A stretch of DNA of 64,000 nt. It comes from Thalassotalea atypica. GTDB taxonomy: Bacteria > Pseudomonadota > Gammaproteobacteria > Enterobacterales > Alteromonadaceae. Each line of letters opens with the position of its first letter. Positions within the stretch are counted from its first letter, which is position 1. Location of the stretch: positions 4,154,001 to 4,218,000 of the forward strand of contig NZ_AP027364.1 in the NCBI RefSeq assembly GCF_030295975.1, given 5' to 3'. The notes beneath the pieces are model-generated. The model was not told where the DNA came from. It saw nothing but the letters and a program-made list of their open reading frames with translations, and did not search any database. The position numbers were made by a program, and so were the translations under genes. Below, in pieces: positions 53,066 to 63,283 of the stretch.

Positions 53066-54913
53066 TTATGCGCTAACATGCTCTTTAATCAATGAAATAA
53101 AGGCTTGCCCGTATCGAGCTAGCTTCGTGTCGCCAACTCCACTGACTTCTAACATCTCTGAAGAAGATTGCGGTTTTATCTTAGCCAGCTCGGATAATGT
53201 AGCGTCATTAAAGACGATAAATGGTGCCACATCCTCCGCGTCGGCAATTTCTTTACGCAGCGTACGCATTTTTATAAATAACGATTTATCATAGCTGCTG
53301 GCAGGCGAATCTTGACGCCAATAACTGGCTTTTTGTAATCTTGGCTTGACTAACATCAACGGCTCTTGAGCCTTCAATACGGCCCTAGAGGCTTCTGTTA
53401 AACACAGTGCCGAATGGTTAGCGATGTCTTGTTGCAAGTAGCCTAAGTGAATGAGTTGTCGAACGATCGTAAACCAATAGCCCGGCGTTTTCTCTTTTCC
53501 GATACCAAAAGTAGAAACACTGTCATGACCCAAAGCCGTTAATTTATCGCTTTTTTCTCCACGTAGTACGTCTATAACATACTGAATGTCGCCTTGTTGT
53601 TTAATACGAAATACGCAAGACAATACTTTTTGCGCAACTTCTGTTGCATCAAACTCGCTCGGGGGATCCAAGCAAATATCACAGTTACCACAGCGTGTTT
53701 TGGTGAATTCAGCAAAATAATTCAATATCACCTGACGACGACAATTCTGCGCATCAACAAACCCGGTCATTGCATTAAAGCGTTGTAACTCGACTTGATT
53801 ACGCTGCTCATTTTCTCCGTCGCCAATACGTTTTTTAATACGATCAATGTCTTGCTGATCGTACAAGAATAAAGCTTCTGCGGGTAAACCATCACGGCCT
53901 GCACGGCCAATTTCCTGATAGTAACCTTCAATCGTTCTTGGGGGTTCAAAATGCACCACATAGCGTACATTAAGCTTGTTGATACCTAAGCCGAAAGCGA
54001 CGGTAGCCACCACAATTTGAATATTATCCTTGGTAAAACCATCTTGAACGAATGCTCTGATTTCTGGCTCTAGTCCTGCGTGATAGGCCGCACAATTTAT
54101 TCCCGCACTGGCTAAGTACTTAGAGAGCTTTTCAACTTGCCATCGGCTACTGCAATAGATAATGCCGCAATCAGATATTCGCTTACGTACATACCCCAGA
54201 ATTTGTTGTTGACCGTTATACTTTTCCGCAAGAGTCAATCGAATATTAGGTCGATCAAAACTATCTAAATGCACATAAGGATCATGTAACTGCAGCTGAT
54301 TCAGTATATCACGACGAGTTGCGACATCGGCGGTAGCAGTTAACGCCATCACAGGAACATGCTGAAAATAGCTCTTTACACAAGATAACTGTGTATAAGC
54401 GCGTCTAAAGTCATGTCCCCATTGTGATATACAATGGGCTTCATCGATAGCAAAAAGACTGATCGGTAAATCCTGTAACCCTTGCAAAAAATAATGCTGG
54501 GTTAGGCGTTCAGGTGACACATACAATAGTTTTATTTCACCCACTGACAATCGTTGAAAAATGCGCGTAATTTGCTCTGATGTTAGACTAGAATTTACAA
54601 ATTCAGCACTGATCCCTTGACGGTTAAGGCCATCGACTTGATCTTTCATTAACGATATTAACGGTGAAACCACTATTGTAACACCCGGCATAATTGCCGC
54701 AGGTAATTGATAACATAACGATTTGCCACCGCCCGTAGGCATTAATACAAGACCATCACGTCCTGACATAACCTGCTGAATGATCTCAGCTTGGCCAGCT
54801 CGGAAAGTCTGATAGCCAAATAAGTGCTTTAAGGAGTCTTGCAGGTCAATTGCAGAAGGAGAAGCGAGTTCGTTGGTCAAAAAAATTTCACCGGTTATAT
54901 GATATGACGGCAT
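53066..54913 (-). CDS. recQ: ATP-dependent DNA helicase RecQ
   Basis: A 615-residue 3'-5' helicase for recombination and fork repair. Walker A MPTGGGKSLCYQ, DEAH box (IDEAHCISQWGHDFR), helicase C motif VVATVAFGLGINKLNVRYVVHF, the Arg/Gly motif QEIGRAGRDGLPA, zinc-binding Cys (CRRQ...CGNCDIC), the RQC winged helix and a C-terminal HRDC domain (about 530-610). The frame opens with a TTG at 54943; the ATG at 54913 is preferred. Single gene, divergent from rarD. Confidence 0.96.
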   Translation of the reverse strand: MPSYHITGEIFLTNELASPSAIDLQDSLKHLFGYQTFRAGQAEIIQQVMSGRDGLVLMPTGGGKSLCYQLPAAIMPGVTIVVSPLISLMKDQVDGLNRQGISAEFVNSSLTSEQITRIFQRLSVGEIKLLYVSPERLTQHYFLQGLQDLPISLFAIDEAHCISQWGHDFRRAYTQLSCVKSYFQHVPVMALTATADVATRRDILNQLQLHDPYVHLDSFDRPNIRLTLAEKYNGQQQILGYVRKRISDCGIIYCSSRWQVEKLSKYLASAGINCAAYHAGLEPEIRAFVQDGFTKDNIQIVVATVAFGLGINKLNVRYVVHFEPPRTIEGYYQEIGRAGRDGLPAEALFLYDQQDIDRIKKRIGDGENEQRNQVELQRFNAMTGFVDAQNCRRQVILNYFAEFTKTRCGNCDICLDPPSEFDATEVAQKVLSCVFRIKQQGDIQYVIDVLRGEKSDKLTALGHDSVSTFGIGKEKTPGYWFTIVRQLIHLGYLQQDIANHSALCLTEASRAVLKAQEPLMLVKPRLQKASYWRQDSPASSYDKSLFIKMRTLRKEIADAEDVAPFIVFNDATLSELAKIKPQSSSEMLEVSGVGDTKLARYGQAFISLIKEHVSA

Positions 54914-55023
54914 TGTACCTAAGCGCTTACGAATCACAATCAATAAAACACTGCAATGTCATGGCTTAGCAGGCACATTGTGCTAGACTTCGCTTCCATT
55001 ATGCGTCCAAATTCATATTAATA

Positions 55024-55935
55024 ATGACAAATCAAATAGATAACCATTCATCTCGTTCAGGAATAGCTAACGCCATAGCTGCCTACGTAATGTGGGGAGT
55101 CGCGCCGCTTTATTTTAAATTACTTAGTGATGTTGTTGCCAGCGAGATATTGGTTCATCGGGTTGTATGGTCAAGTGCGTTTTTATTAGTAATTGTCATT
55201 GCGATGAAAAAAACGCCTGCTCTGATCGCCATATTAACCAATAAGGCATTGTTACTTAAGCTCACCATAACTGCCTCAATATTAGCAACCAATTGGTTTA
55301 TGTTTATCTGGGCCGTGAACAATGACCATCTGCTCGATGCGAGTTTAGGCTATTATATAAACCCCCTGCTCAATGTTGCGCTTGGTATGATATTTTTGAG
55401 TGAACGGCTACGTCGATGGCAAGGTATCGCAGTAGGTTTAGCTATCGCTGGCGTGATGATCCAAGTAGTATTGTTAGGCACATTACCGATCATTTCCCTT
55501 GCTCTTGCCGGCACTTTCGCCATTTATGGGTTATTACGTAAAAAACTGCATGTCGACTCTTTTGTCGGTTTATTGGTTGAATCGCTATTGATGTTACCCA
55601 TTGCGTTAATTTTTTGGTCCGTTTTCTTATCCAGCCCAACGGCAAATATGTTTGAAAATAGCACCAATCTAAATATTACCCTGATCATGGCAGGCATTGT
55701 CACCACTGCGCCGCTGCTTTGCTTTACGGCAGCAGCTAAGAGGCTGACATTGGCGGCTTTGGGATTTTTCCAATATATTGGTCCAAGCATTATGTTTATC
55801 TTGGCAATAGCACTTTATGACGAGCCGTTGATTCCAGCAAAACTAGCTACATTTGGACTTATTTGGACTGCCTTAGTGATTTTCAGCGTCGACTCTATTA
55901 GGGCCCGACAGAAAATAAAAAAGGCCACTTCATAA
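55024..55935 (+). CDS. rarD: RarD, EamA-family drug/metabolite transporter
   Basis: A 303-residue inner-membrane protein with ten membrane segments in two EamA repeats. GIANAIAAYVMWGVAPLYFKLL, HRVVWSS and NWFMFIWAVNNDHLLDASLGYYINPLLNV are the RarD landmarks. First linked with chloramphenicol sensitivity; the natural substrate is unclear. The last codons overlap a terminator of the convergent gene. Confidence 0.93.
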   Translation: MTNQIDNHSSRSGIANAIAAYVMWGVAPLYFKLLSDVVASEILVHRVVWSSAFLLVIVIAMKKTPALIAILTNKALLLKLTITASILATNWFMFIWAVNNDHLLDASLGYYINPLLNVALGMIFLSERLRRWQGIAVGLAIAGVMIQVVLLGTLPIISLALAGTFAIYGLLRKKLHVDSFVGLLVESLLMLPIALIFWSVFLSSPTANMFENSTNLNITLIMAGIVTTAPLLCFTAAAKRLTLAALGFFQYIGPSIMFILAIALYDEPLIPAKLATFGLIWTALVIFSVDSIRARQKIKKATS

Positions 55936-55943
55936 GCGGCCCT
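55912..55943 (-). terminator. Minus-strand terminator overlapping the rarD end
   Basis: GGCCACTT (55923-55930) and AAGCGGCC (55934-55941) form a stem with one mismatch. On the minus strand it is followed by TTTTTTATTTTC. It serves the response-regulator gene ending at 55973 but lies within the final codons of rarD. Confidence 0.8.
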
Positions 55944-55972
55944 TGCAATCACTAAGCTAGTGTTACTTAGCG

Positions 55973-57229
55973 TTAGTCATGATTTTGCCCTGCAATTGAG
56001 ACTTGGTTGCGACCGTTCTCTTTTGCATAATAAAGCGCCTGATCTGCTTCATTCATTTGTGCAGCTAATGAAGCATTGGAATTAAACACAACACCTATAG
56101 AAACCGACATGGTTATTTGCTGACCTTCGTAAGGGATCTGCGAGACTGACAATTCACGACGTAAGTCATCTAATCGACCATAAAGTTGGTCTTCATCTAA
56201 CCCTGGCATTAATATCGAAAATTCTTCGCCGCCTAATCTTGCTAATAGCGCCCCTGATAAGTGTTTGCGCATGTATAAGGCAACGACTTTAAGTACATTA
56301 TCACCCGCTTCATGTCCGTAGGTGTCATTAATTTTCTTGAAGAAATCAATATCTATCATCGCCATACAATAGGGGATATTCTTTTCAATCATTTCAGGCA
56401 ACTTGCGCTGTGCAGATTGAATAAATGCCCGACGGTTAGGTAAATCTGTCAAGTAATCGGTATTTGCAGCTCGCTGAATTTGCTCGATATTATGCAAATT
56501 CTCGATATTTTGGGTTACTCGGCAATAAAACTCTTCCGGACAAAATGGTTTACGTAAAAAATCATCTGCTCCATTTTTTATAAAACGTGCAGAATGCACT
56601 CCATTATTCGCGCCAGAAATGCCTATGATAGCTATTCTATCTCGACTGTGTTTTTTACGAATTTCATTAGTTAATGTTATCCCATCCATAACGGGCATTT
56701 CCAAATCCGTGATCACCATTTTAATTTCCGGGTGATTCGCGATGACTTCCAGTGCTTTTTGACCGTCGCTTGCGACAAAAACCGAATAGTTTCGACGCTT
56801 TAACAGTTCAACCACATGATTCCGAGCTGAAACACTGTCATCGACAACTAAGATGCCACTACCTCGGTTTAATAATTGGCCGTGCAAAATACGTTTTAAG
56901 TACATAAATGCCTGACTATTTTCTTTTGGAATATAGTCGATGACAGGCTGAGCGAGTATTTTCTGACGGGTCTCTTCATCCATCCGTCCCGTCATCACCA
57001 CGCTTTGAATGCCATGTGACAAAACACAACTGATCGCTTCACCATCAGGAGCATCCGGTAAATTATAATCGATGGTAGCTGCAAAAAATTTCTTGTTACC
57101 TTGCAATATGGCTTCAACATCGGCAAGCGTATATGCCACAGTAACTTCAAACCCCAACGCTTTCCCTAACTGCTCTATAACTTTAGCTATAGCTTTACTG
57201 TCTTCAACGACCAATAGGCGTTCTGGCAT
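55973..57229 (-). CDS. Response regulator with two receiver domains and GGDEF output
   Basis: A 418-residue cytoplasmic diguanylate cyclase. REC1 (about 1-115) has an acidic pair (VVED) and ATIDYNLPDA in the phospho-acceptor position. REC2 (about 122-240) has a complete site (VVDDS, MVITDLEMPVMDG, FLRKPF). The GGDEF domain (about 255-415) has an intact RLGGEEF signature but no RxxD I-site five residues upstream, so product feedback may be absent. No kinase is adjacent. Minus-strand gene after uvrD (26 nt), with its own terminator. Confidence 0.93.
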   Translation of the reverse strand: MPERLLVVEDSKAIAKVIEQLGKALGFEVTVAYTLADVEAILQGNKKFFAATIDYNLPDAPDGEAISCVLSHGIQSVVMTGRMDEETRQKILAQPVIDYIPKENSQAFMYLKRILHGQLLNRGSGILVVDDSVSARNHVVELLKRRNYSVFVASDGQKALEVIANHPEIKMVITDLEMPVMDGITLTNEIRKKHSRDRIAIIGISGANNGVHSARFIKNGADDFLRKPFCPEEFYCRVTQNIENLHNIEQIQRAANTDYLTDLPNRRAFIQSAQRKLPEMIEKNIPYCMAMIDIDFFKKINDTYGHEAGDNVLKVVALYMRKHLSGALLARLGGEEFSILMPGLDEDQLYGRLDDLRRELSVSQIPYEGQQITMSVSIGVVFNSNASLAAQMNEADQALYYAKENGRNQVSIAGQNHD

Positions 57230-57255
57230 TATTTTTTCCTATTCACACTTCATGT

Positions 57256-59433
57256 TTATTCTAATGGTGATAAATTCGCATACGCGACCACTAACCATTT
57301 TATACCAACATCTTCAAAATTCACCTGGATACGACTTTGTGCACCTGCGCCTTCATAATTGAGTACGACACCTTCGCCGAACTTTTGATGAAGCACTCGT
57401 TGCCCTAACGTGAATCCGGTATTTTCGAATGTCTCTGTAGTAAAGGTAGACGAAAAACGTCCTGTTGTCGCGGGTCTTGAGACCTGACTTTGTAATCGAA
57501 TGTCTTCGACACATGCTGGAGGCAATTCGCGTAAGAAACGACTCGGTTTATGGTATTTCTCTTGGCCATAAAGCCGGCGGCTTTCTGCATGACATAAATA
57601 CAATTTTCGCATTGCCCGCGTCATGCCAACGTAACATAACCGTCGCTCTTCTTCCAAGCGAGAAATGTCTTCTTGTGATTGTTGAGATGGAAACATGCCC
57701 TCTTCCAAACCGGCGATAAACACCAATGGAAACTCTAATCCTTTTGCCGAGTGCATAGTCATCAACTGCACCGCAGGCTCATATTCATCGGCTTGTGACT
57801 CTCCGGCTTCCAGTGCTGCATGGGTAAGAAATGATGTTAACGGGGTTTGTTCATCTTCTAGTTCAGGATCGACTTCATAAGTTTGGCAAGCCGTAACCAA
57901 TTCATTCAAGTTTTCAATTCTTGCCTGTGCACGTTCACCTTTTTCTGCTTGGTACATAGCCTTTAAGCCACTGTGACTAATAACGAAATTTACTTGTTGG
58001 TCCAAGTCTAGATTGGTCGAGTCATCTTCTAGTTGATCAATTAAGTCTATAAAAAGCCCTATCGTTTTAGCAGCACGCCCTTTCAGCTCATTATCGGCAA
58101 TCATTTTCTTACACGCTTGCCATAAGGTCATTTCAAGGCTTCGCGCCGCATCGCGCACTATGGCCACAGTTTGATTACCAATGCCTCGCGTTGGGGTGTT
58201 GATGATCCTTTCAAAAGCCGCATCATCATCTCGGTTGTTAATTAGGCGCATATACGCCAACGCATCTTTAATTTCTTGGCGTTCAAAAAATCGTAAACCA
58301 CCATAAATGCGATAAGGTAACTGCGCTTGTAATAATGCTTCTTCCAGCAATCGTGATTGCGCATTGCTACGATACAAAATGGCGACGTCATCAAGTGTGC
58401 CATCATCAATACGCCATTGCGTTATTCGGCCTGCGATAAAGCGTGCTTCATCAATTTCATTGAACGCGGTATAGACAGAAATCTTTTCACCGTCTTTATC
58501 TTCTGTCCATAAGTCTTTACCCAATCGATTATTATTATTAGCAATAAGGTGATTTGCCGCATTTAAGATATTGGCGGTCGAACGATAATTTTGCTCTAGG
58601 CGAATTGTTTTCGCTTGCTCATAGTCTTTTAGAAAGCGTTGAATATTTTCTATTTTGGCGCCGCGCCAGCCATAAATGGATTGATCATCATCGCCGACAA
58701 TCATCACATGACTTTGTTCTTTCCCAAGCATGGTTAGCCAAGCATATTGAATAGCATTAGTGTCTTGAAATTCGTCCACTAGAATATGACCAAACCGCTG
58801 TTGGTAGTGCTTTAACAATAGCGGATGATTCAGCCATAACTCATGAGCCCGTAACAACAGTTCAGCAAAGTCGACTAATCCTGCACGATCACACGCATCT
58901 TGATAGGATTTGTAAATATCAACAAAAGTCTGCTCTGTTGGATCGTAATGAGTTTCAATATGCTTCGGCCTTAATCCTTCATCTTTCTTTCCGTTTATAT
59001 ACCAGCACGCTTGTTTTGCAGGCCATTTTTTCTCATCTAAATTTAGCGCTCGTATCGTACGCTTAACTAAACGCAATTGGTCATCAGAGTCGAGTACCTG
59101 AAAGCTCTGCGGCAAGTTAGCTTCCTGAAAGTGCATACGCAATAACCTGTGCGCTAAGCCATGGAAAGTGCCTATCCACATCCCATGAATAATGCCACCG
59201 ACAGTTTGCTCAACCCGCGCTTTCATCTCCGCTGCAGCTTTATTGGTAAACGTTACCGCGAGCACACTATGGGGAGAGGTATTTTCAACACGCATTAGCC
59301 ATGCAATACGCTGCACCAATACCCGTGTTTTACCACTACCGGCGCCAGCGAGCACCAACATGTTTTGTAAAGGGGCTGCAACTACTTCTCGCTGATGATC
59401 ATTTAGCGAGTCTATTAAATCTGATACGTCCAT
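57256..59433 (-). CDS. uvrD: DNA helicase II (UvrD)
   Basis: A 725-residue superfamily 1 helicase for mismatch and nucleotide-excision repair. Walker A AGAGSGKTRVL (29-39), motif II LVDEFQDTNAIQY, DDDQSIYGWRGA, motif IV LEQNYRS, motif V TMHSAKGLEFPLVF and VGMTRAMRKLYL. The C-terminal Tudor-like region (GQRVLHQKFGEGVVLNYEG) is the UvrD hallmark that binds RNA polymerase. Length equals E. coli UvrD (720). Last of the dapF-DUF484-yigB-uvrD run. Confidence 0.97.
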   Translation of the reverse strand: MDVSDLIDSLNDHQREVVAAPLQNMLVLAGAGSGKTRVLVQRIAWLMRVENTSPHSVLAVTFTNKAAAEMKARVEQTVGGIIHGMWIGTFHGLAHRLLRMHFQEANLPQSFQVLDSDDQLRLVKRTIRALNLDEKKWPAKQACWYINGKKDEGLRPKHIETHYDPTEQTFVDIYKSYQDACDRAGLVDFAELLLRAHELWLNHPLLLKHYQQRFGHILVDEFQDTNAIQYAWLTMLGKEQSHVMIVGDDDQSIYGWRGAKIENIQRFLKDYEQAKTIRLEQNYRSTANILNAANHLIANNNNRLGKDLWTEDKDGEKISVYTAFNEIDEARFIAGRITQWRIDDGTLDDVAILYRSNAQSRLLEEALLQAQLPYRIYGGLRFFERQEIKDALAYMRLINNRDDDAAFERIINTPTRGIGNQTVAIVRDAARSLEMTLWQACKKMIADNELKGRAAKTIGLFIDLIDQLEDDSTNLDLDQQVNFVISHSGLKAMYQAEKGERAQARIENLNELVTACQTYEVDPELEDEQTPLTSFLTHAALEAGESQADEYEPAVQLMTMHSAKGLEFPLVFIAGLEEGMFPSQQSQEDISRLEEERRLCYVGMTRAMRKLYLCHAESRRLYGQEKYHKPSRFLRELPPACVEDIRLQSQVSRPATTGRFSSTFTTETFENTGFTLGQRVLHQKFGEGVVLNYEGAGAQSRIQVNFEDVGIKWLVVAYANLSPLE

Positions 59434-59478
59434 AAGCTTTTTATGCCTGAAAAATCGGCTATTTAGTTAAGAGGTTAA

Positions 59479-60195
59479 TTAAACCAATCGCTCTAATTGA
59501 GCAATATCGGTAATTTCAACGTGGGGTACAACGCGTAAGGGTTTTCCTACATCGTAGCAAGATAACCAGACACTCTGCATACCAGAGCGTAACGCGCCAA
59601 AAACATCAGCATGACCACAATCCCCCACGTGAAGAATTTGTGATAAAGGTAAGCCCAACTGATTCGCTGCCCTTGTGAACATATCTACGTTGGGCTTAGT
59701 TAATTTTCCATTACCGGCATGTAGCATATGACAGAAGTATTTTTCTATGCCTATCGCCTTTGCATCAACATTACCATTAGATATTGCGATCAATGGATAA
59801 CGCATTGCCAATCGGGCTAATAATGCATGCACAGAATCTGGCACCTTGAAGTCACTTCGCTTTTCTATAAAGTGGGCAAGCGCTTGTTCCGCAAGTGATA
59901 CTGATAATTCTTGGTCGCCAGTTAAAGACAATATGCCTAAGCGATAGGTTTGTCGCCTTACGTCTGTGATTTCATGGGCCAACGACGGTTCAGTTTTTAT
60001 AGCTTGAGCGCGAAATGCCCACCAAAAACAACGATCGAATACTTGTTGTTCATGATTATAAGAGGCCAATACTCGCTCAAAATAAGCTACCATACTTTTT
60101 TCGGTCGCGACCATCACATCGCGGTTAGCATATAAAGTATCATCCAAGTCAAAACTGATTGCCTGAAATGACGTAAGTCGGCGATAAAATCTCAC
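59479..60195 (-). CDS. yigB: HAD-superfamily phosphatase YigB
   Basis: A 238-residue HAD hydrolase: motif I FDLDDTLY, motif II ISNGN, motif III Lys in LTKPNVDMF and motif IV HVGDCGHADVFGA. The position before uvrD matches YigB, which can dephosphorylate FMN and the 5-amino-6-(5-phosphoribitylamino)uracil intermediate of riboflavin synthesis in E. coli. It follows the DUF484 gene by 6 nt; the xerC gene normally in between is missing. Confidence 0.92.
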   Translation of the reverse strand: MRFYRRLTSFQAISFDLDDTLYANRDVMVATEKSMVAYFERVLASYNHEQQVFDRCFWWAFRAQAIKTEPSLAHEITDVRRQTYRLGILSLTGDQELSVSLAEQALAHFIEKRSDFKVPDSVHALLARLAMRYPLIAISNGNVDAKAIGIEKYFCHMLHAGNGKLTKPNVDMFTRAANQLGLPLSQILHVGDCGHADVFGALRSGMQSVWLSCYDVGKPLRVVPHVEITDIAQLERLV

Positions 60196-60201
60196 GTTTA
60201 T

Positions 60202-60888
60202 TTAGTTGTCCAATAATTTCTGTGCAAGTAACTTTGAGACTAAACGTTTAAATTGACTCAGCAATAACGTATCCATGCGTGGATCAAAATGTTCGGCATC
60301 TTCACTCCTAAAGGCGATAAAGCCTAGAGTTCGAGTGTCATGAATTAATTTAATTAAAACAACTGAGCCATTGCCTGAATTTGAAAATAACTGGTCGTAC
60401 TCAGCTTGTTGTAATCGGCCAAAATAATACTCGTCTTTTTCTAAACGTGTTTGCATCAAGCTACGGCAATCTGTGTTGATGATACTTTCATGTGTTTCAT
60501 CAACATCCTCGCTGAGCCATAATTTAAATTCAGCTAATGCTAATAAATCAACGGTTGCGCCTTGCAATTTATCCAATAACGCTTTCGTTGTTTTACAATC
60601 CAAAAGTTCTATATAAACATTAGAGTAAACATGAAAAAGTTTCTCGTTTTGATTAGCCATCGACATTAAATGCGTAATTTCTTCTTCTAAACCATGCACT
60701 TTTTGTCGCAACTGCTGCTGTTGACGCTCTACTAATGAGACGGTGCCACGATGGCTATCAGCGATACGTAATTGCGTGACTAACGCAGGGTTTCGATTAA
60801 AGAAATCGGGGTTATCTTGTAAAAAGCTGACCACCAATTCGTCTGTCAACGGGCTGTCATCCGAATGGATTGTGTTTTGTTCGCTCAT
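60202..60888 (-). CDS. DUF484 family protein (YigA-like)
   Basis: A 228-residue cytoplasmic protein. The N-terminal [29 protein letters not shown] with a following coiled coil ([25 protein letters not shown]) and a GAF-like domain (about 85-225) define DUF484. The family is almost always encoded between dapF and xerC, but its function is unknown. Its start overlaps the dapF stop (4 nt, ATGA). Confidence 0.92.
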   Translation of the reverse strand: MSEQNTIHSDDSPLTDELVVSFLQDNPDFFNRNPALVTQLRIADSHRGTVSLVERQQQQLRQKVHGLEEEITHLMSMANQNEKLFHVYSNVYIELLDCKTTKALLDKLQGATVDLLALAEFKLWLSEDVDETHESIINTDCRSLMQTRLEKDEYYFGRLQQAEYDQLFSNSGNGSVVLIKLIHDTRTLGFIAFRSEDAEHFDPRMDTLLLSQFKRLVSKLLAQKLLDN

Positions 60889-61715
60889 ATATGTATTTGT
60901 CCATCAAAAACTTGAACGGCAGGGCCTGACATCTTAACTGGATGCCCCTGTCCCTTCCAGAATATTCTTAATCTGCCACCGGGTAACTCGACCGTGACTT
61001 GTTTCGCCAATTTTTTCTGTATTTGTCCGATAACAACCGCCGCACAAGCACCACTACCACAAGCCAATGTTTCACCGACACCGCGCTCGTAGACACGTAA
61101 TTTAATAAAATCTGGTGAAACCACTTCCATAAAGCCAACATTAACGTCATTTGGAAAGCGCTCATGCGTTGATAATTCTTTACCCAATGTGTCGATCGGT
61201 GCATCTTTGATGTTGTCAACAGTGACCACACAATGAGGATTTCCCATTGAAACAGCTCCACAAAGCACTGTTTGCTCTTCACACCTTAAAATGTAGGTAC
61301 CTTCGGCTTTTTTTGCTATAAAGGGGATGTGGCTTGGCTCGAGCTGTGGTGTTGGCATATTAACGGAAATATTGCCATCTCGTTCCACAAACAAGGTCAT
61401 TTTCCCTGCTTGCGTTGAAACCTTAATTTTGTTTCTGTTAGTCAACCCTTTGCTACGTACAAAACGCGCAAAACAACGAGCACCGTTACCACATTGCCCA
61501 ACTTCGCTACCGTCGGCATTGAATATCCGATAGTGAAAATCTAAATCGGGGTCGTATGGCGGCTCAACCACAAGCAATTGGTCAAAGCCAATACCAAAAT
61601 TACGGTGGGCTAACAGTTTAATTTGATCGTTGGGCAAATAAACATTCTGGGTAACGTTATCAAGGACCATAAAGTCGTTACCTAAGCCGTGCATTTTTGA
61701 GAAGTTTACAAGCAT
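60885..61715 (-). CDS. dapF: Diaminopimelate epimerase
   Basis: A 276-residue enzyme converting LL- to meso-diaminopimelate for lysine and peptidoglycan. The two catalytic Cys lie in [10 protein letters not shown] (Cys75) and in [24 protein letters not shown] at the start is diagnostic. Length is close to E. coli DapF (274). It lies 33 nt after lysA, keeping the end of the DAP-lysine pathway together. Confidence 0.97.
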   Translation of the reverse strand: MLVNFSKMHGLGNDFMVLDNVTQNVYLPNDQIKLLAHRNFGIGFDQLLVVEPPYDPDLDFHYRIFNADGSEVGQCGNGARCFARFVRSKGLTNRNKIKVSTQAGKMTLFVERDGNISVNMPTPQLEPSHIPFIAKKAEGTYILRCEEQTVLCGAVSMGNPHCVVTVDNIKDAPIDTLGKELSTHERFPNDVNVGFMEVVSPDFIKLRVYERGVGETLACGSGACAAVVIGQIQKKLAKQVTVELPGGRLRIFWKGQGHPVKMSGPAVQVFDGQIHI

Positions 61716-61748
61716 CTAATTATCTTTTTATTGTTACTGTCACATTAT

Positions 61749-62996
61749 TTAAGGAAGTAGCTGTTCACCAAGCCATAATTGCTCAACGCTCTCTCTTTGT
61801 CTAATTAAGTGGCTTTGCTCGCCATCAACTAGCACTTCAGCAGCTCGAGGTCTGCTATTATAATTTGAACTCATGGTAAATCCATAGGCCCCTGCGGATC
61901 GAACCGCTAGTAAATCGCCAGTCGCAATGGCCAATGTCCTTTCTTTACCTAAAAAATCACCGGTTTCGCAGACTGGGCCTACAACATCATAACTTTTTGA
62001 CTCTGCCTCGTGATTGACCTCAACCGGGATAATATTTTGCCAAGCTTGGTATAAGGACGGCCTAATTAGGTCATTCATGGCGGCATCGACAATGGCAAAA
62101 TGTTTATCTTGGTTTGTTTTTAGAAATTCTACTTCAGTCACTAGAATACCTGCGTTTGCCATGATCGCACGACCCGGCTCAAAAATCAGTGTATGAGGAT
62201 AGCCTTGAAGTTTTTTGGCAATGGCTTCGGCATATTCTTGAGGGTGTGGCGGCTGCTCTTGATCGTAATTGACCCCCAAACCACCACCAACGTCAATATG
62301 ACTGAGCGCTATATCATTGTCTTTTAAGGTATCAATTAAGACTAAAACACGATCTAGTGCATCTAAAAAAGGTTTTACTTCGGTCAATTGCGAGCCAATA
62401 TGACAATCAACACCTTTAATAGCAATATGCGATAACGCTTTAGCTTGTTGGTATAGGGTTGGCGCTTCATCAATCGCAATGCCAAACTTGTTTTCTTTTA
62501 ACCCTGTTGAAATATAAGGATGAGTACCCGCATCGACATCGGGATTTACACGAAAAGAAATGGGTGCAATTACGTTAAGAGATTGAGCAACCTCATTGAT
62601 ACGATAGAGCTCTGCCTCCGATTCAATATTAAAACAATAAATTTGATGCTTTAGTGCAAACGCAATTTCGCTCGATTTTTTCGCAACACCTGAGAAAACG
62701 ACCTTTTTCGGATCGCCCCCGGCAGCAATAACACGAGCAAGCTCACCTTGCGAAACAATATCAAACCCAGAACCTAAGCGCGCTAATACATTCAGTATCG
62801 CAATATTACTGTTTGCTTTCACCGCATAACAAACAAGGTGGGGCATACTACCTGCGGCCCTATCAAATGCATGCCAATGGCGCTCAATAGTGGCGCGTGA
62901 ATATACATAAAGTGGCGTTTGGTGCTGTTTGACGAGCTCACTCACTGAACAGCTTTCGGCGTAAAGGCTATCTTCTTTTCGATTGAAATAGTCCAC
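61749..62996 (-). CDS. lysA: Diaminopimelate decarboxylase
   Basis: A 415-residue PLP enzyme making lysine from meso-DAP. The PLP-Lys is Lys60 (VCYAVKANSN), with HIDVGGGLG, EPGRAIM, VGPVCETGDFLG and RSAGAYGF as further active-site motifs. GTG start (62996), 2 nt after the lptM stop, so translation is coupled. The lptM-lysA-dapF order is that of Pseudomonas and Alteromonadales, not E. coli. Confidence 0.97.
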   Translation of the reverse strand: MDYFNRKEDSLYAESCSVSELVKQHQTPLYVYSRATIERHWHAFDRAAGSMPHLVCYAVKANSNIAILNVLARLGSGFDIVSQGELARVIAAGGDPKKVVFSGVAKKSSEIAFALKHQIYCFNIESEAELYRINEVAQSLNVIAPISFRVNPDVDAGTHPYISTGLKENKFGIAIDEAPTLYQQAKALSHIAIKGVDCHIGSQLTEVKPFLDALDRVLVLIDTLKDNDIALSHIDVGGGLGVNYDQEQPPHPQEYAEAIAKKLQGYPHTLIFEPGRAIMANAGILVTEVEFLKTNQDKHFAIVDAAMNDLIRPSLYQAWQNIIPVEVNHEAESKSYDVVGPVCETGDFLGKERTLAIATGDLLAVRSAGAYGFTMSSNYNSRPRAAEVLVDGEQSHLIRQRESVEQLWLGEQLLP

Positions 62997-62998
62997 AA

Positions 62999-63139
62999 CT
63001 AATCGTCCTTTACACTCGAGTCTTGTTCATCAGTAGTTGGCGCTGATTCAGGTGTTTCGTACAACGGCCCTGGCATACCACAACCGTTTAAACCAAATGG
63101 TAACCCAACTAACAGTAATAAAATAATTTTACGTTTCAT
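62999..63139 (-). CDS. lptM: LPS-assembly lipoprotein LptM (YifL)
   Basis: A 46-residue outer-membrane lipoprotein. The signal segment KRKIILLLLVGLPFGLNGC ends in a lipobox Cys, followed by GMPGPLYETPE, the CG-x-GPLY motif of LptM. LptM helps the LptDE LPS translocon mature. The rest is a short acidic tail. Its ATG is at 63137-63139. It is too small for most length cut-offs but is clearly part of the lptM-lysA-dapF operon, and diverges from cyaY across about 145 nt. Confidence 0.92.
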   Translation of the reverse strand: MKRKIILLLLVGLPFGLNGCGMPGPLYETPESAPTTDEQDSSVKDD

Positions 63140-63283
63140 TGCCTATAGATTCATATTGACGTCAATTTTGCTCATTAAACAATGGGATCTTGAGGTAAAT
63201 CAACTGGTATTAGTTATTTGGACTGGTATTATACGCATATGCATATCAACTATTACAAGTCTTATCATCCACGGAACGAATAA

